A DNA stretch of 64,000 nucleotides from Pleurotus djamor (taxonomy: Eukaryota; Basidiomycota; Agaricomycetes; Agaricales; Pleurotaceae), in NCBI GenBank assembly GCA_029747585.1, contig JAPEVF010000026.1, positions 1 to 64,000 of the forward strand, written 5' to 3'. Position numbers and translations under genes: made by a program. The stretch's first letter is position 1. The number at the start of each line of letters is the position of its first letter. Shown one piece after another: positions 1 to 10,048 of this stretch. The notes beneath the pieces are model-generated. The model was not told where the DNA came from, ran no database searches, and was given only the letters and a program-made list of their open reading frames with translations.

Positions 1-660
1 GACAGCTTGAGTACTGGTTCCGCATGCAACACAAGCTCAGAGCGGTATACTATGACTGAATGCACAGACATAGCGACCGGGAATGTGTTCACATAGACTG
101 GAATCGTCAAAATCGCATCCTTTTCTATGAAATGCATCACAAAACTCACGCTTGATAATGATCGAATGGAAAACCATGAGGATCAAGTCGCGGATGCAGC
201 ATCCACTGATACAGGTGTGAAGGGCTTTCAAAAGCTAATACGGGGAGGCCTTGACTCACCCCAATGAATATGGTCACAACGAAGATGCTGAGGTGGGGCC
301 TATGAAAATTAGAAGGGCAGACAATTCTCAGGTAAGTGTCGCTTACCTTGCTAGCTAGCCGATTCCTATTACATGCATGATTAACCGATCGACGAGGTTC
401 ACGGTCCTAGAGACGCGTCAGATCTGCGGCGGGAATAGGCTTTGTGGAGAACGTAGAGTGCCGTGAGGAGCGTTGGCGCAAGTGGCATACTAGCGGTGGT
501 GAGTAGATCACATACAACAACAACACAGATCCCTCGCCAGGGTGCAACAGAGTCGTACATTGGGGAGGAACCGGAGTTGGAATGGGGAATATACATATCG
601 AAGGTAGTCCAGCGATGGGTTACGGGAAGGTATAAGTATACGCCGTTCGCCACCACGCTT
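1..660 (-). pseudogene. DUF6534-type membrane protein, partial and degraded copy
   Basis: Minus-strand pieces match the second copy at 4180-4910 and the hallmarks of Agaricomycete DUF6534 proteins: a CDLLTTASM helix near 510-480, TVNLVDRLIMHVIGIG near 410-360, and RDLILMVFHSIIIK near 205-165, the last followed by a GTGAGT donor. The 3' end runs out of the window on the left. The segment after the CDLL helix differs from copy 2 (the YYLRRRR stretch is replaced) and reads into a stop before the next exon, so I take this as a decaying paralogue. These proteins are predicted membrane proteins of unknown function. An intact but rapidly evolving gene with different exon borders is possible. Confidence 0.55.
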
Positions 661-700
661 GACCAGTGCCTATACTCTAGCTAGTACCTGACTAACTGGT

Positions 701-1771
701 TTATTCTTCTTCTTCGTCTGCCTTCCAGTTTGATAGAGAGAAAAATTCGGGGACCTTATGATACGCTTCAGCAACAAGCCCCTTCAACCACGTAGATGCC
801 TTGGAACGACATCGAGCCGAGCACAACCCGGCTAAGCTTGTCGAATCCGCCTGGCCTTCCCAAAAACCCAGTGAGTCACATCGATCTGACTTCAATAAAG
901 ACAAGAGCAGGGCATCTTTGACGCGCGGTACGTCGCACTTCTGAGCGCTACAAGGAGCGGGGTTCCAGTTCACCACAGAGTTATAGAACCAGGTTCGCAT
1001 GAGTTGATGGCCTTGCATTACTATAAGCAGATCCGTTGACCGCAGTAGATCTGGTTTAAAAGTGTTGATGTGACAGAAAGAGAGGTAATGGTAGGCGTAA
1101 GCCAGTGGCGTCTTGACCTCGTCACGGATGTCGGCTTCCCATGAGAGATGTATGGTTACCTCTGGGTTGTGGTCCTCATAGTCAGTCGCGTTGCGAATTA
1201 TTTTCAGAACGACTTTCCATTCTTCATAATCTTGCGGCCAGTTATCATGAATGAATGAGATGATATGGTCTTTGAGGTCGGTAGCTTCATACTTTTTCGA
1301 TACAATCAATGGACCCAACAAAGACTTGATAGTGTCGTCCGAGTACCGATCTTTGGGCATAATCCTAGTACATGACTCGTTGTAGTGAACACTTGATGAA
1401 TGGGTAGAAATCACAACATACTGAGTTTTATATATGATGGCCAAGAATCCACGAATATGGTCTGCATCATCTTCTAGATGAACCAAAGGAACACCATCAT
1501 AGGAGTCTTGATCTTCCTTCGTTGGGGTGGGGAGGCCCAGCATATCAGCGAAGACAGTCGACGTCTTTGCAAGAAGAGACATGTGGACACGGAAAAGGAA
1601 GAGTTGGGAGGCTTCATTGCGTGCAGTTTCGTGTGCGGAAAGAACAATGCTCCCATCATTGAAGTAGAATTCTGGATCCTTTTCTCCCTTCACAACGCCG
1701 GAGGGGGATTCCAAGCGAGGGCGCTTGGCAGCTTTCGGGCGTGGGTTTCCTGGGTTTTCTGTTGTACACAT
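701..1771 (-). CDS. BTB/POZ domain protein, copy 1
   Basis: The minus-strand reading frame carries a BTB fold near the N-terminus: DPEFYFNDGSIVLSA, then LFLFRVHMSLLAKTSTVFADM, the usual BTB entry in mushroom proteins, followed by VPLVHLEDDADHIRGFLAIIY. The start MCTTENP at 1771 aligns with MTTAENP in copy 2; an upstream in-frame extension to 1960 exists but is not shared. A 57-bp GT..AG intron at 1365-1421 (joining KTQ to IMPKDRYSD) is a multiple of three, so the frame stays open whether or not it is spliced; I favour splicing because copy 2 has the same site. BTB proteins usually dimerise and act as Cul3 adaptors or transcription regulators; the role here is unknown. The C-terminus is acidic (DEEEE). 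Confidence 0.8.
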   Translation of the reverse strand: MCTTENPGNPRPKAAKRPRLESPSGVVKGEKDPEFYFNDGSIVLSAHETARNEASQLFLFRVHMSLLAKTSTVFADMLGLPTPTKEDQDSYDGVPLVHLEDDADHIRGFLAIIYKTQYVVISTHSSSVHYNESCTRIMPKDRYSDDTIKSLLGPLIVSKKYEATDLKDHIISFIHDNWPQDYEEWKVVLKIIRNATDYEDHNPEVTIHLSWEADIRDEVKTPLAYAYHYLSFCHINTFKPDLLRSTDLLIVMQGHQLMRTWFYNSVVNWNPAPCSAQKCDVPRVKDALLLSLLKSDRCDSLGFWEGQADSTSLAGLCSARCRSKASTWLKGLVAEAYHKVPEFFSLSNWKADEEEE

Positions 1772-2039
1772 CGTGGATAGCGAAGCCTTCGAGAGGGAGC
1801 TTGACGCGTGTCGCAGTGGAAGAGAAGAAGAAACTTGACTCGCGACGACGCGTCTTAGATAATCCGAAAGGGGCACTCCTGAGTGCCTCAGAAGATCAGG
1901 AGGCAGGTAAGAGTTCAAAAGCTCACAGACGAAAGCCCTAGTAAGCAGCTTGCGCGCCACTGATCATTTTTTGATTGATTTTTTGATGTCGCATTAGAGA
2001 ATGAGCTGGCGGAAAGGCGAGACGAATCAATTACGAGCA

Positions 2040-2170
2040 CACTGGACCGACTGCGTAGGTCAGATACGACAGCGACACACATCTCCGCTAACACAGTTCC
2101 CAGCGGATGTGTGGCTGAGATCAGAGAAGTTGAATGATCTTGAAGCCGAGAGGCCTGAATTTCCGGTCCT
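2040..2170 (-). pseudogene. DUF6534 remnant between the two BTB genes
   Basis: This stretch matches 4790-4915 base by base with scattered changes. In minus-strand translation it keeps LAEMCVAVVSDL, equivalent to GLAEMSVAVACDLL of the copy at 4180-4910. The downstream helices and splice sites are missing, so it is a remnant left by the tandem duplication. Confidence 0.5.
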
Positions 2171-2537
2171 TGCTTCTCTTTCTTCCTATGTCTTCTAATA
2201 GGCATGCAGGAAATGACCGAGATGGCTCGCAAGCAAACCAAGGGAAAACCATCATAGATGATGAAAGGTGTCGAAGGTCTGCCGGAGGAAGTGATAGTCA
2301 CAACGCACCTCGACGAGCACCTGGACTTTCCTCGTCGTAATCACATAACCTTCATGCTGCGAACAAGACTCAGAGCCTCGGACGGGGGGTCAGATACTTC
2401 GCGAGGGTGTCAACGTAGCCATACATTGGGGAGGATCTTAAATTGGTATGAAGGTTATACATATCGAGGGAAGTCCAGCAGTACAGGGAGCTATGCACCG
2501 TTCACCACCACGCTAAACCAGTACCTATATTCTAGTT

Positions 2538-3631
2538 TCAGGGCCCGGTGCCTGGGCTGCTGGTTGATTCTTCATCGCCATCTACCTTCCAGTTTAAAAG
2601 GGAGAAGAATTCGGGAATCTTGTGATAAGCTTCAGTAACAAGTCCCTTCAACCAGGTTGAGGTCTTGGAACGGCACCGAGATGAACACAACCCGACCAAA
2701 GTCATCGAAGCTGCCTGTAGTTCCCACCAGCCCAGCAAGTCGGATTGACCTGACTTCAGCGACGACAAGAGTAGCGCATCTTTGAGGCGCGCTATATCGC
2801 ATTTTTGCGTGTTGCAAGGTTTGGGGCTCCAGTTGATCACGGAGTTATGGAACCAGGTTCGCATGGATTGATGACCTTGCATTGCGATGAGGATATCCGT
2901 CGAATTCAAGAGCGTCGGATCGAAGGTCGCAAGATTATAACAGGAGAGATGATGGTATGCGAAAGCCAAAGGTTCCGTGATCTCGTCGCGGATATCGGCG
3001 TCCCAGGAGAGTTGGATAGTAGTTTCCGGGTTGTATACGCCAGAATCAGCCTTGTCAATGACCTTGAGCGCGACTTTCCATTCCTCGTAATCTTGGGGCC
3101 AATTCTCATGGATGAACGATATGATGTGCTCTCTGAGGTCGGTGGCTTCGTACTTTTTCGATATGATCAACGGGCCTAACAAAGACTTGACTGTGTTATC
3201 CGAGTATCGGTCTTTGGGCGTAAGCCTACGGCAATATGTGAGCACTTGGTGAAAGCGCGATGGACATGACATACTGGGTTTTATATATGATGGACAAGAA
3301 TCCACGAATGTTTTTCGCGTCATCCTGTAGATGAACCAATGGAACGCCGTCATAGGAGTCTTGGTCCTCCTTCACCGGATCTGGGACTGGGAGGTCCAGC
3401 ATATCAGCGAAGACTTTGGAAGTCTTCGCGAGCAAAGTCAAGTGGACTCGGAAGNAAAAAAAGTTGGGTGCCTTCATCGCGCGCGGTTTCGTACGCGGAA
3501 AGGACTATGCTCCCGTCCTTGAAGTAGAATTCTGGGTCACGTTCACCCTGCGCGATGCTGGAGGGGGATTCCAAGCGAGGACGCTTGGCAGCCTTCGGAC
3601 TTTGGCTTCCTGGGTTTTCTGCTGTGGTCAT
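2538..3631 (-). CDS. BTB/POZ domain protein, copy 2 (frame interrupted at an N)
   Basis: Paralogue of the gene at 701-1771 over its whole length: MTTAENPGSQSPKAAKRPRL, DPEFYFKDGSIVLSAYETA, then VHLTLLAKTSKVFADMLDLP, and the shared C-terminal region ending in SSPGTGP. A 49-bp intron at 3226-3274 (GTATGT..GTAG) joins KTQ to LTPKDRYSD exactly where copy 1 has its intron. The frame shifts once, at about 3455, inside a run of A next to an N (gnaaaaaaag, one base longer than copy 1). I read this as an assembly or homopolymer error rather than a true mutation, but a recent pseudogene cannot be excluded. Presumed BTB adaptor, as for copy 1. Confidence 0.65.
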
Positions 3632-4179
3632 TCTGGCTTCGAGATGGAGCTTGACGCGTGTCGAGGAAGAGAAAAACTTCAAAAAGAAGCAAAGTTGAGT
3701 CTTGACGCGTGACGACGCGACGCGTCTTAGATAATCTGAAAGGAGTACCCCTGAGTACCCAGGAGGGGCGGTTGGGAGGTACTCTAGAGTAAGAGTTCAA
3801 ACGTTCAGATCTCCAGCTTCAGATCCGGCGCTGAAAGCGCTATAGATGTGCTGTCCCCGAGTTCCCCCGTGCGTGTAAAGCTATGAGGAATATTTCCCCT
3901 CCACAAGGGAAGCAGCCTGCGCACCGCCAATTATTCCCTGATCACAACAGAAAAGCAGCCGGTGAGTAGGCGGTAAAGAGGGCTCAGTTAGTACGAGTAA
4001 ACGAAAGGGACGGCTCCTACTGGGTTATAGAAAGGTGCACAACGCACGACAGCTTGGAATAATAGTCACATTGCGTCAGAGTACATAAGTGAGGATTGAG
4101 TGTCTATGGCGTACTAGAGTAGATACGCGTAGACTATCCAGAGACCTCAAGTGTTGCGCTAGATTTATTGAAATTGAGA

Positions 4180-4910
4180 CTATTGATTGTATGGTTCACT
4201 GTGCAGTTCCTTAGTACCATGGTAGGGCAACACAGGTACTGGGCTTCGCTTACACATATCTGGGGCCGTTGCATCAAGAACGTTTCGATGGCGATGGCGA
4301 GCGTTCAGTCTACAAAGCAGCATCAGCTCATCAACTCATAGAAGTACAATAAATATCATTACTAACGTGACGAGGAATGAGTTCACATAGACTAGAGTCG
4401 TCAAATCGCATCGTTCTCCATGAAATGCATTGCAAAACTCACGCTTGCTCATGATCGAATGGAAAACCATGAAGATCAAGTCGTGGGGATGTAAAATCCA
4501 CTTATAGAGGTGTGAACGACTTTATAAAATTACTGGGGAGGGACGCCTTGACTCACCACAATCAAGATGATCACCACGAAGAGGCTGGATTGAGAGGTTC
4601 AAAAACTGAAGATACGCCATTCTCAGCGGCCCGTCAGCCGCTTACCTTGTTAGCAAGCCGATACCTATTACATGCATGATCAACCGGTCGACGAGGTTCA
4701 CGGTCCTGAAGACGCATCAGGTTTGCACCAAGAGAGTAGACATAGAGAACCTACCTTGGGGAGCCTGATCTACGTCGGCGCAGATAGTATGCCATGCTAG
4801 CGGCGATGAGTAGGTCACATGCGACAGCAACGCTCATCTCCGCTAACCCAATTCCCTGTCGGTGACCAGCTGAGCAGTTGAATGAACTTGAAGCCGAGAG
4901 GCTTACATTT
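4180..4910 (-). CDS. DUF6534-type membrane protein, copy 2 (5' part not found)
   Basis: Minus-strand exons give the C-terminal half of a DUF6534 protein: GLAEMSVAVACDLLIAASM, YYLRRRRSGSP, then an intron (GTAGGT..TTCAG) to RTVNLVDRLIMHVIGIGLLT. Next comes SLFVVIILIVV, then HDLIFMVFHSIMSK with a donor at 4442, then a last exon 4180-4334 reading LDELMLLCRLNARHRHR and ending EPYNQ-stop. The order of helices and the LNAR ending fit the family. The N-terminal transmembrane helices should lie above 4910, but I could not place them in 5000-6300, so the gene may be 5'-truncated. Function of the family is unknown; the proteins are predicted to lie in a membrane. Confidence 0.6.
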
Positions 4911-6354
4911 CCGGTAGAGTCATGAATCTGAAATGCATTGTTTCTGATTTGCCTACGGCTGCCAAATGAGATAAACAGGAAAGGGCGAATTTGAGCTAAG
5001 TCGGTCAGCAGCGTACATGGTGATGTCGAGGGCTAGGTGGTCGATAAGAAATACGGATTAAGAAGCAAGAGCCAGAAGACACTTACCAAGGGAGACAGCT
5101 TCATAGGAAGACGGAAGAGGGTAAGCGACACTCATGGACTCAGATCATAGGACGGGTGTACTAACCGAATCGCGTGACTGTTAGTAGGACCTGTCCAAAT
5201 TGAGGTTGGTGTGCTTGATACCCCAGGTACGGTGAACGCGGCGCACCAAAACAGAGGTTGTAATCAGGTTCTTGTCACTTACTGTGGGATGAGTTGAATC
5301 AGATCGACCTCAGTTGGGTGAACAAAAGCCTTACACGTCCAGACGCGATAAGTGTACGCGCTGTGTGAGGATACTGGTTAGCCCCTACCACCCCTTTCGT
5401 TAGACATTCCACCTACAAATGCGCAAGGACGACAATGAAGGTCTAATGTCACGGATTTAGCGACAGAAAATTGGCCTGGAGGATACAGTTACGCACGAGA
5501 AAATATAGATCAAGCTAGGTACGACGAGTGTTTAGTCTGCACTTCGTTAACCGAGGGATAAGTTGTGGGTTACGAACAAACATGCCCCTAGATGATGTCT
5601 CAATTGAAGACCCATTGCGCGAGGAGGAAGGTCCTACATTGGGATGGTTACAGATGGTACCAGAGTGGCTCGTAGATACGTCACTCGTGTACCGTCAGCC
5701 AAGCCAACGGTTTGTGCTCCGTCGATTAACCTAGAAGTAAAGAGCTGAGGTCGAGTCTCCTTCCAGACTGGTTCCCGGGTAACGCACAGCAAGACCGCAA
5801 TCTAGAGTGATTAGGTCATAACTAACAGGATGAGGGTGATCAAAGAGTCAACTTACGAAGCCCTTCATGTACACTGAATCCTTGGGATAGTTCCGGTAAT
5901 ACCATATTGACTGCGCGATGGTTATCCCATAAAGCCTGGATCTGTAAGTCAGTCGACATAAACCGTGATGACATTGACCGTCTACTGACGGACAGGCAAG
6001 TATAGTACCTGGAAAAAAGATAGTCAATCAAAGATGACACCACTGGCAGGAGCGGATGGCACGATACCAATAACAAGAGGCGATATAAACGACCCAATAA
6101 ACTGGTAGATGGGAGAGATCATCGCGTAAAGCCAAAGTTCTTTCAACGACCTTGTTTCATATCTTCCGAAATACGAGATGATATATAAAGTGGGAGTAGC
6201 GTCCGTCGGATCACCGCAGAAGCGGCGTTGGCGTGTCAGAGGTTGGTTTTGTGAAGACGGGAGAACATGATGGTGTGGAGAAGTCTGGTATGGTTTCCAT
6301 CAAGTTGAGCATCATGGCATACTTCAAAAAANCGTCTTTGATCAGGAACAACAG

Positions 6355-6802
6355 TTACTTCGATTGGAGGAAAGCACCATGATCTCCGTTGATTATCATG
6401 GGTTGCTGATTACATTGGTCAATGACCTCGGCAAGAGGGGATTCATATTCTAGTCTAAGAGAAAACAAGATTTGAGTACACGAGAGTCCCGAGCCGAGGG
6501 CTATGCGTTGGAACACGAGATAGATGATGGAAAGAGAGCGAAGGTGGAGAATGCAAACAAGAAGAGGAGGGAGAGACGAACCTCGGCTTGACAAAGTCCC
6601 TTGGCGCGACAAACAAGTTGGCCATTCGTGCTTCATCGACATTATGGGGCAAACTTGTTCTTTCCAAACTCCAAGAAGGAGCAGTTCCCGGCACAGCATA
6701 GAGAGGAAGACAATTCGCCAAGGTGTTCCCGACGCGGATTTCGCAAGAAACAAGGCTGATGCGGCCTTGGAACCGTTCAAGGATCCATAGCCCTGTTATC
6801 AA
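6355..6802 (-). CDS. Possible two-exon fragment of an unknown gene
   Basis: On the minus strand a frame containing NVDEARMANLFVAPRDFVK (exon to 6582) joins across a plausible intron 6455-6581 (GTTCGT..CTCTTAG) to LEYESPLAEVIDQCNQQP. The joined product reads like ordinary soluble protein, but I do not recognise the family, and neither a start nor an end is convincing. It could be part of a longer gene reaching up to about 7.1 kb, or chance. Confidence 0.25.
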
Positions 6803-7559
6803 CGAGGTCTTAGGTCAGCGCAGTTGACGGGCTACGTCGCAAAGTATATCTGTACCCATAGGGTTACCAGTTCATTTGGACGTCCGCCCCACTTGCAAAT
6901 CGGTATGATCGTTGTGCATGGCCTGGTCAGATGGGCCACGACCACCAGGAGCAATGACTTCTGGTTCAAGGGTGCTGATACCTTGAGGATCGAGGGGGGC
7001 CGAGTAGTTGTAACTTGTTGGTCCCACGAACCCGAGTCTGAGCGCATCTCATAAGTAACGCACCCACCCTTAGCCCTTCCACCCCGGGCGCCAGACCTCA
7101 TCGACATCGATCATCTGTTGGCCAGCATCCGTCATAACGTCATCGAGCATCGAATGTCACTGTCAAGGCTTCGCGCCTCTGGAAACGAAACGGCATGCAG
7201 GAAATGGAACGTGATGAAGACCAAGGGGACCTGTAAGTACCAGCACCAAGATCGGACATCCAATACGGACTGACGCAACCCATCGTACACTTCTCGTTCA
7301 TCAGACGATGGTGTACATCTTAAGGCGAGCTGAACATACCAGAGGCAGAGAAGACCGCTGATTCTTTGACTTGAACTTTGAAGGTGCATGCGAAGGAGGA
7401 ATGTAGGCATTGGGTACCGTTTCAAGTCCTGAAGCATGACGTCCCGTGTCCTCGACGTCCTCAAATGACCCAGCGTGACGATATCACTGTCTTCGCGTCG
7501 TGTATGTGTTGAGGAGGTTTGAGGTCGAGCGCTCGAGCGCTGCGGCGCTGAGTGGATCA

Positions 7560-8360
7560 GAAGTCCGGATCCACGGGGAGCGCCCGCTCTGTAGCGCTCC
7601 AGAGCAAAACGCGCCACCACGTGGATTTATGACCGTCAGTGAGCACTCTCCCGACAGGGTGTTAGCAACATGCCAAGTCAGTTGTACGGAGTATCGAGAG
7701 AGACAATCTGCGAAGCGGTTCTGTCTTTAACAAGAAATGTAGTTAGATTTGTTTGCCGGGGTAAATTTTAATGCACGCGAATTGCTTCGCTGGCCTACGC
7801 GCATTGCCCTTGCATTTCACAGTCTCTGAGAGAACCTTGGGACAGTCAGTAACATCGCTGACTTATTCTTCTCATGGAAAAGGAGTAAGCCTGAAAGCCT
7901 GACTTAAGCGTTACCGCAGCGCGTAACCTGTAGCCCCTGAGGCCTGAAGGCCTGACTCCTGATGTTCAGTGCATTCAAATTTCACCGGGACAAAGGCAAG
8001 ATCACTTTCTGCTCCGAAGCACTTCATTTTAGGCACTATCGGCGCACTCAGCCTTTTCAAAGAGAATGCGGAAGCTCAAAACTCGGTGAATTACGATATA
8101 ATCCCCCAAATGACAATCACTCCTAGAACCTCCTGTCGGCGGCCATTTTCCTAAAAATGTAAAAACCAAAAAGTAGTCGGGCATCGATCTCAGCAAACGG
8201 CGAGACAATTTTAGCCATTGTACTCCACATCAACAATACAATTTCCTACGCAGCGTTCAACGTCGTACATTCGAGTACGTGCGGACGTGACCAATGCACG
8301 TGTTAGCAGTTGCGCTCTGGAGCGCTCTGGAGAAATTCAATCCCCGTCGATGGGGTGCCC
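7560..8360. repeat. Imperfect inverted repeat flanking about 0.7 kb
   Basis: The left arm (about 7570-7625, containing CACGGGGA, TAGCGCTCCAGAGC, CCACCACGTGG) is matched in reverse complement by the right arm (about 8290-8355, CACGTG, GCGCTCTGGAG, CCCCGTCG). The core GCGCTCCAGAGC is shared exactly and the rest is roughly similar. The 0.7 kb between shows no gene. It may be a degraded MITE; I see no clear target-site duplication. Confidence 0.35.
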
Positions 8361-8550
8361 TCGTACCAGCCGTTGTGAATTAGGCGCTGGACCACGTACA
8401 CTTCAAACCTTCAAACCTTTCTTCCTCGTCGTGTTGGCTGGCGTAGTGAGTTCATTCTGCCTTGCGTGCTGTAATCAGCAGTACTAAGTGCGAGTACTAC
8501 TCTCTGCAGATAAGACTTCTACAGTCTCCAGCCAGGTCAAGTAATTCGAC

Positions 8551-9455
8551 ATGTCTCCCCGAAATTCTGCCACATCCCGGAGTTCCAGCCTCATGACCCC
8601 TACTTCCTTCTTTCTCTTCTCAATATACCTTATACTTCTTCTACAACCTCTACCGAGCAGCGCCATCAAATTTAGCCTTCAGTCCTACCGATACCCCCCG
8701 TCGAAATGCGTGTGGAATTCCGTTGATGACAACACGCTTGTTATTGTCACCGCGAATGTTGGACCTGGAGAAAAGCAACGTGTGGACATTGAGATTGTCG
8801 ACGCGAGCGATCACAAGAATGTGTACTTGAGCAAGAGGGACATCAATGGCGAGACCAGACTAGCAATTACGACGCACTCTGAGGGCGAAGTTGGCGTATG
8901 CTTCAGAAATTACCAGGATCCCGGTATGTCTTTTGGGCACTTATATTCTGAGCTTAGGCATGCTAAAACTACAGTCTCAGACGTTCCATACTCGGAGAAC
9001 ACGAAGTTGAGCCGTGTTATTGATTTGGATGTGGACATTGGCGCGGACGCAGTTGACTATAAGTGGGTTGTCTTTAGTCTTGAGCTTTCGACACGTTGAC
9101 TCACTGCTTTCTGTGTTAGTGCCATTGCTAACCAAGAATCTCTATCTGGACTTGAAACCGAAATGCGCAAGCTGGAGGGTTTGACGAAAGAGATTGTTGA
9201 CCAATTGGGACATCTAAAAAAGCGCGAAGAGAGGTTCGCAGACACGAACCGTAAGCCACTATCCTCCGCAACACGCGATAAACACTTCTAACTCCCTTCT
9301 TTGTCTTGTCTTCTCTTCCGCTGCATGGAACAGTTTCAACTTACGCCCGCGTGCAAAATTTCGCCATGTTCTCAATATTTTCCTTCATTGCTCTGGGCGT
9401 TTGGATGATATTCCATATGCGTGCGTTCTTCAAGCGGAAGTATCTTATTGATTAG
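8551..9455 (+). CDS. ERV25: p24 family cargo receptor (Erv25-like)
   Basis: Type I membrane protein of COPI/COPII vesicles that cycles between ER and Golgi and helps load cargo. Four exons: 8551-8923, 8981-9062, 9120-9250, 9334-9455, giving about 235 residues, normal for the family. A signal peptide (FFLFSIYLILLLQPLPSSA) is followed by the GOLD domain (IKFSLQSY, EGEVGVCFRNY), then the conserved VIDLDVDIGADAVDYNAIA and a coiled coil (ESLSGLETEMRKLEGL, KKREERFADTN). One transmembrane helix (FSIFSFIALGVWMIFHM) and a short cytosolic tail FFKRKYLID, with the FF and dibasic sorting signals, complete it. The first intron could end at 8974 or 8980; both keep frame, and 8980 gives DPDVPYSEN, closer to the family. 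The start could also be the second Met at codon 15. Confidence 0.9.
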
Positions 9456-9974
9456 AGCATCTCTAGTTGGAATGTGACCTATTTAATGACATGCGTCTCT
9501 TTGTGTATAACCACACAAACCTCTTCCATGTCTTCATCGCTGACGCTGAGAACGAACTAGCGACGTTGGGCTCGCCATACGAAGTTTGAGTCTCACCATT
9601 GTCAACCCAGTTCAGTCCTTCAACGCCCCCTTCTTATCTCATCAAACATGCAGACTGCTCCCGAGGTCGACCCGTTCCTCCCAGCGGCTTGTTGAAGATG
9701 CTCTGGATGTGACCATATTTCGACGTTCAATCGAAAGCATAGCACCACATTGGCCATCCAGAGCGACATCAATGTCCACAATGTCGCGGGCCGGTCCTCT
9801 TTGGACATCCTCAGAGGATACGTACAAACCCCCTCCTTCAAACTCACATTCACAACCACGCGACCTTGTGCTATGTCTAACAGCATCTTCCCACTTTCTT
9901 GTTTAACGGCCCGGGGAAGTACTTCGGAACCCTAGAGATGTGCTTCGCGCTTCTCTTCACCCAATGATATCGGG

Positions 9975-9981
9975 TATATAA
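9975..9981 (+). promoter_or_regulatory. TATA box of the GH105 gene
   Basis: TATATAA lies about 68 bp upstream of the ATG at 10049, a usual spacing for a fungal TATA promoter with a short leader. Confidence 0.5.
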
Positions 9982-10048
9982 GCGATGAGACTATGCATGC
10001 TCGTATACCGACACCTATACGTTGAGTTCTTCTTCCATTCGATTCATC

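Larger units (their letters stand above)
4911..8550. other. Gene-poor stretch
   Basis: Apart from the possible two-exon gene at 6355-6802 and the inverted repeat at 7560-8360, I see no supported gene. Short open frames near 5528, 5840, 6832 and 7132 lack family resemblance and consistent splice sites. The 5' exons of the DUF6534 gene could lie in the left part. Confidence 0.4.

Noticed and set aside
7132..7620. Open frame of 162 codons on the minus strand
   Set aside because: Arg/Ser-rich composition typical of a random GC-rich frame; it overlaps the left arm of the inverted repeat.
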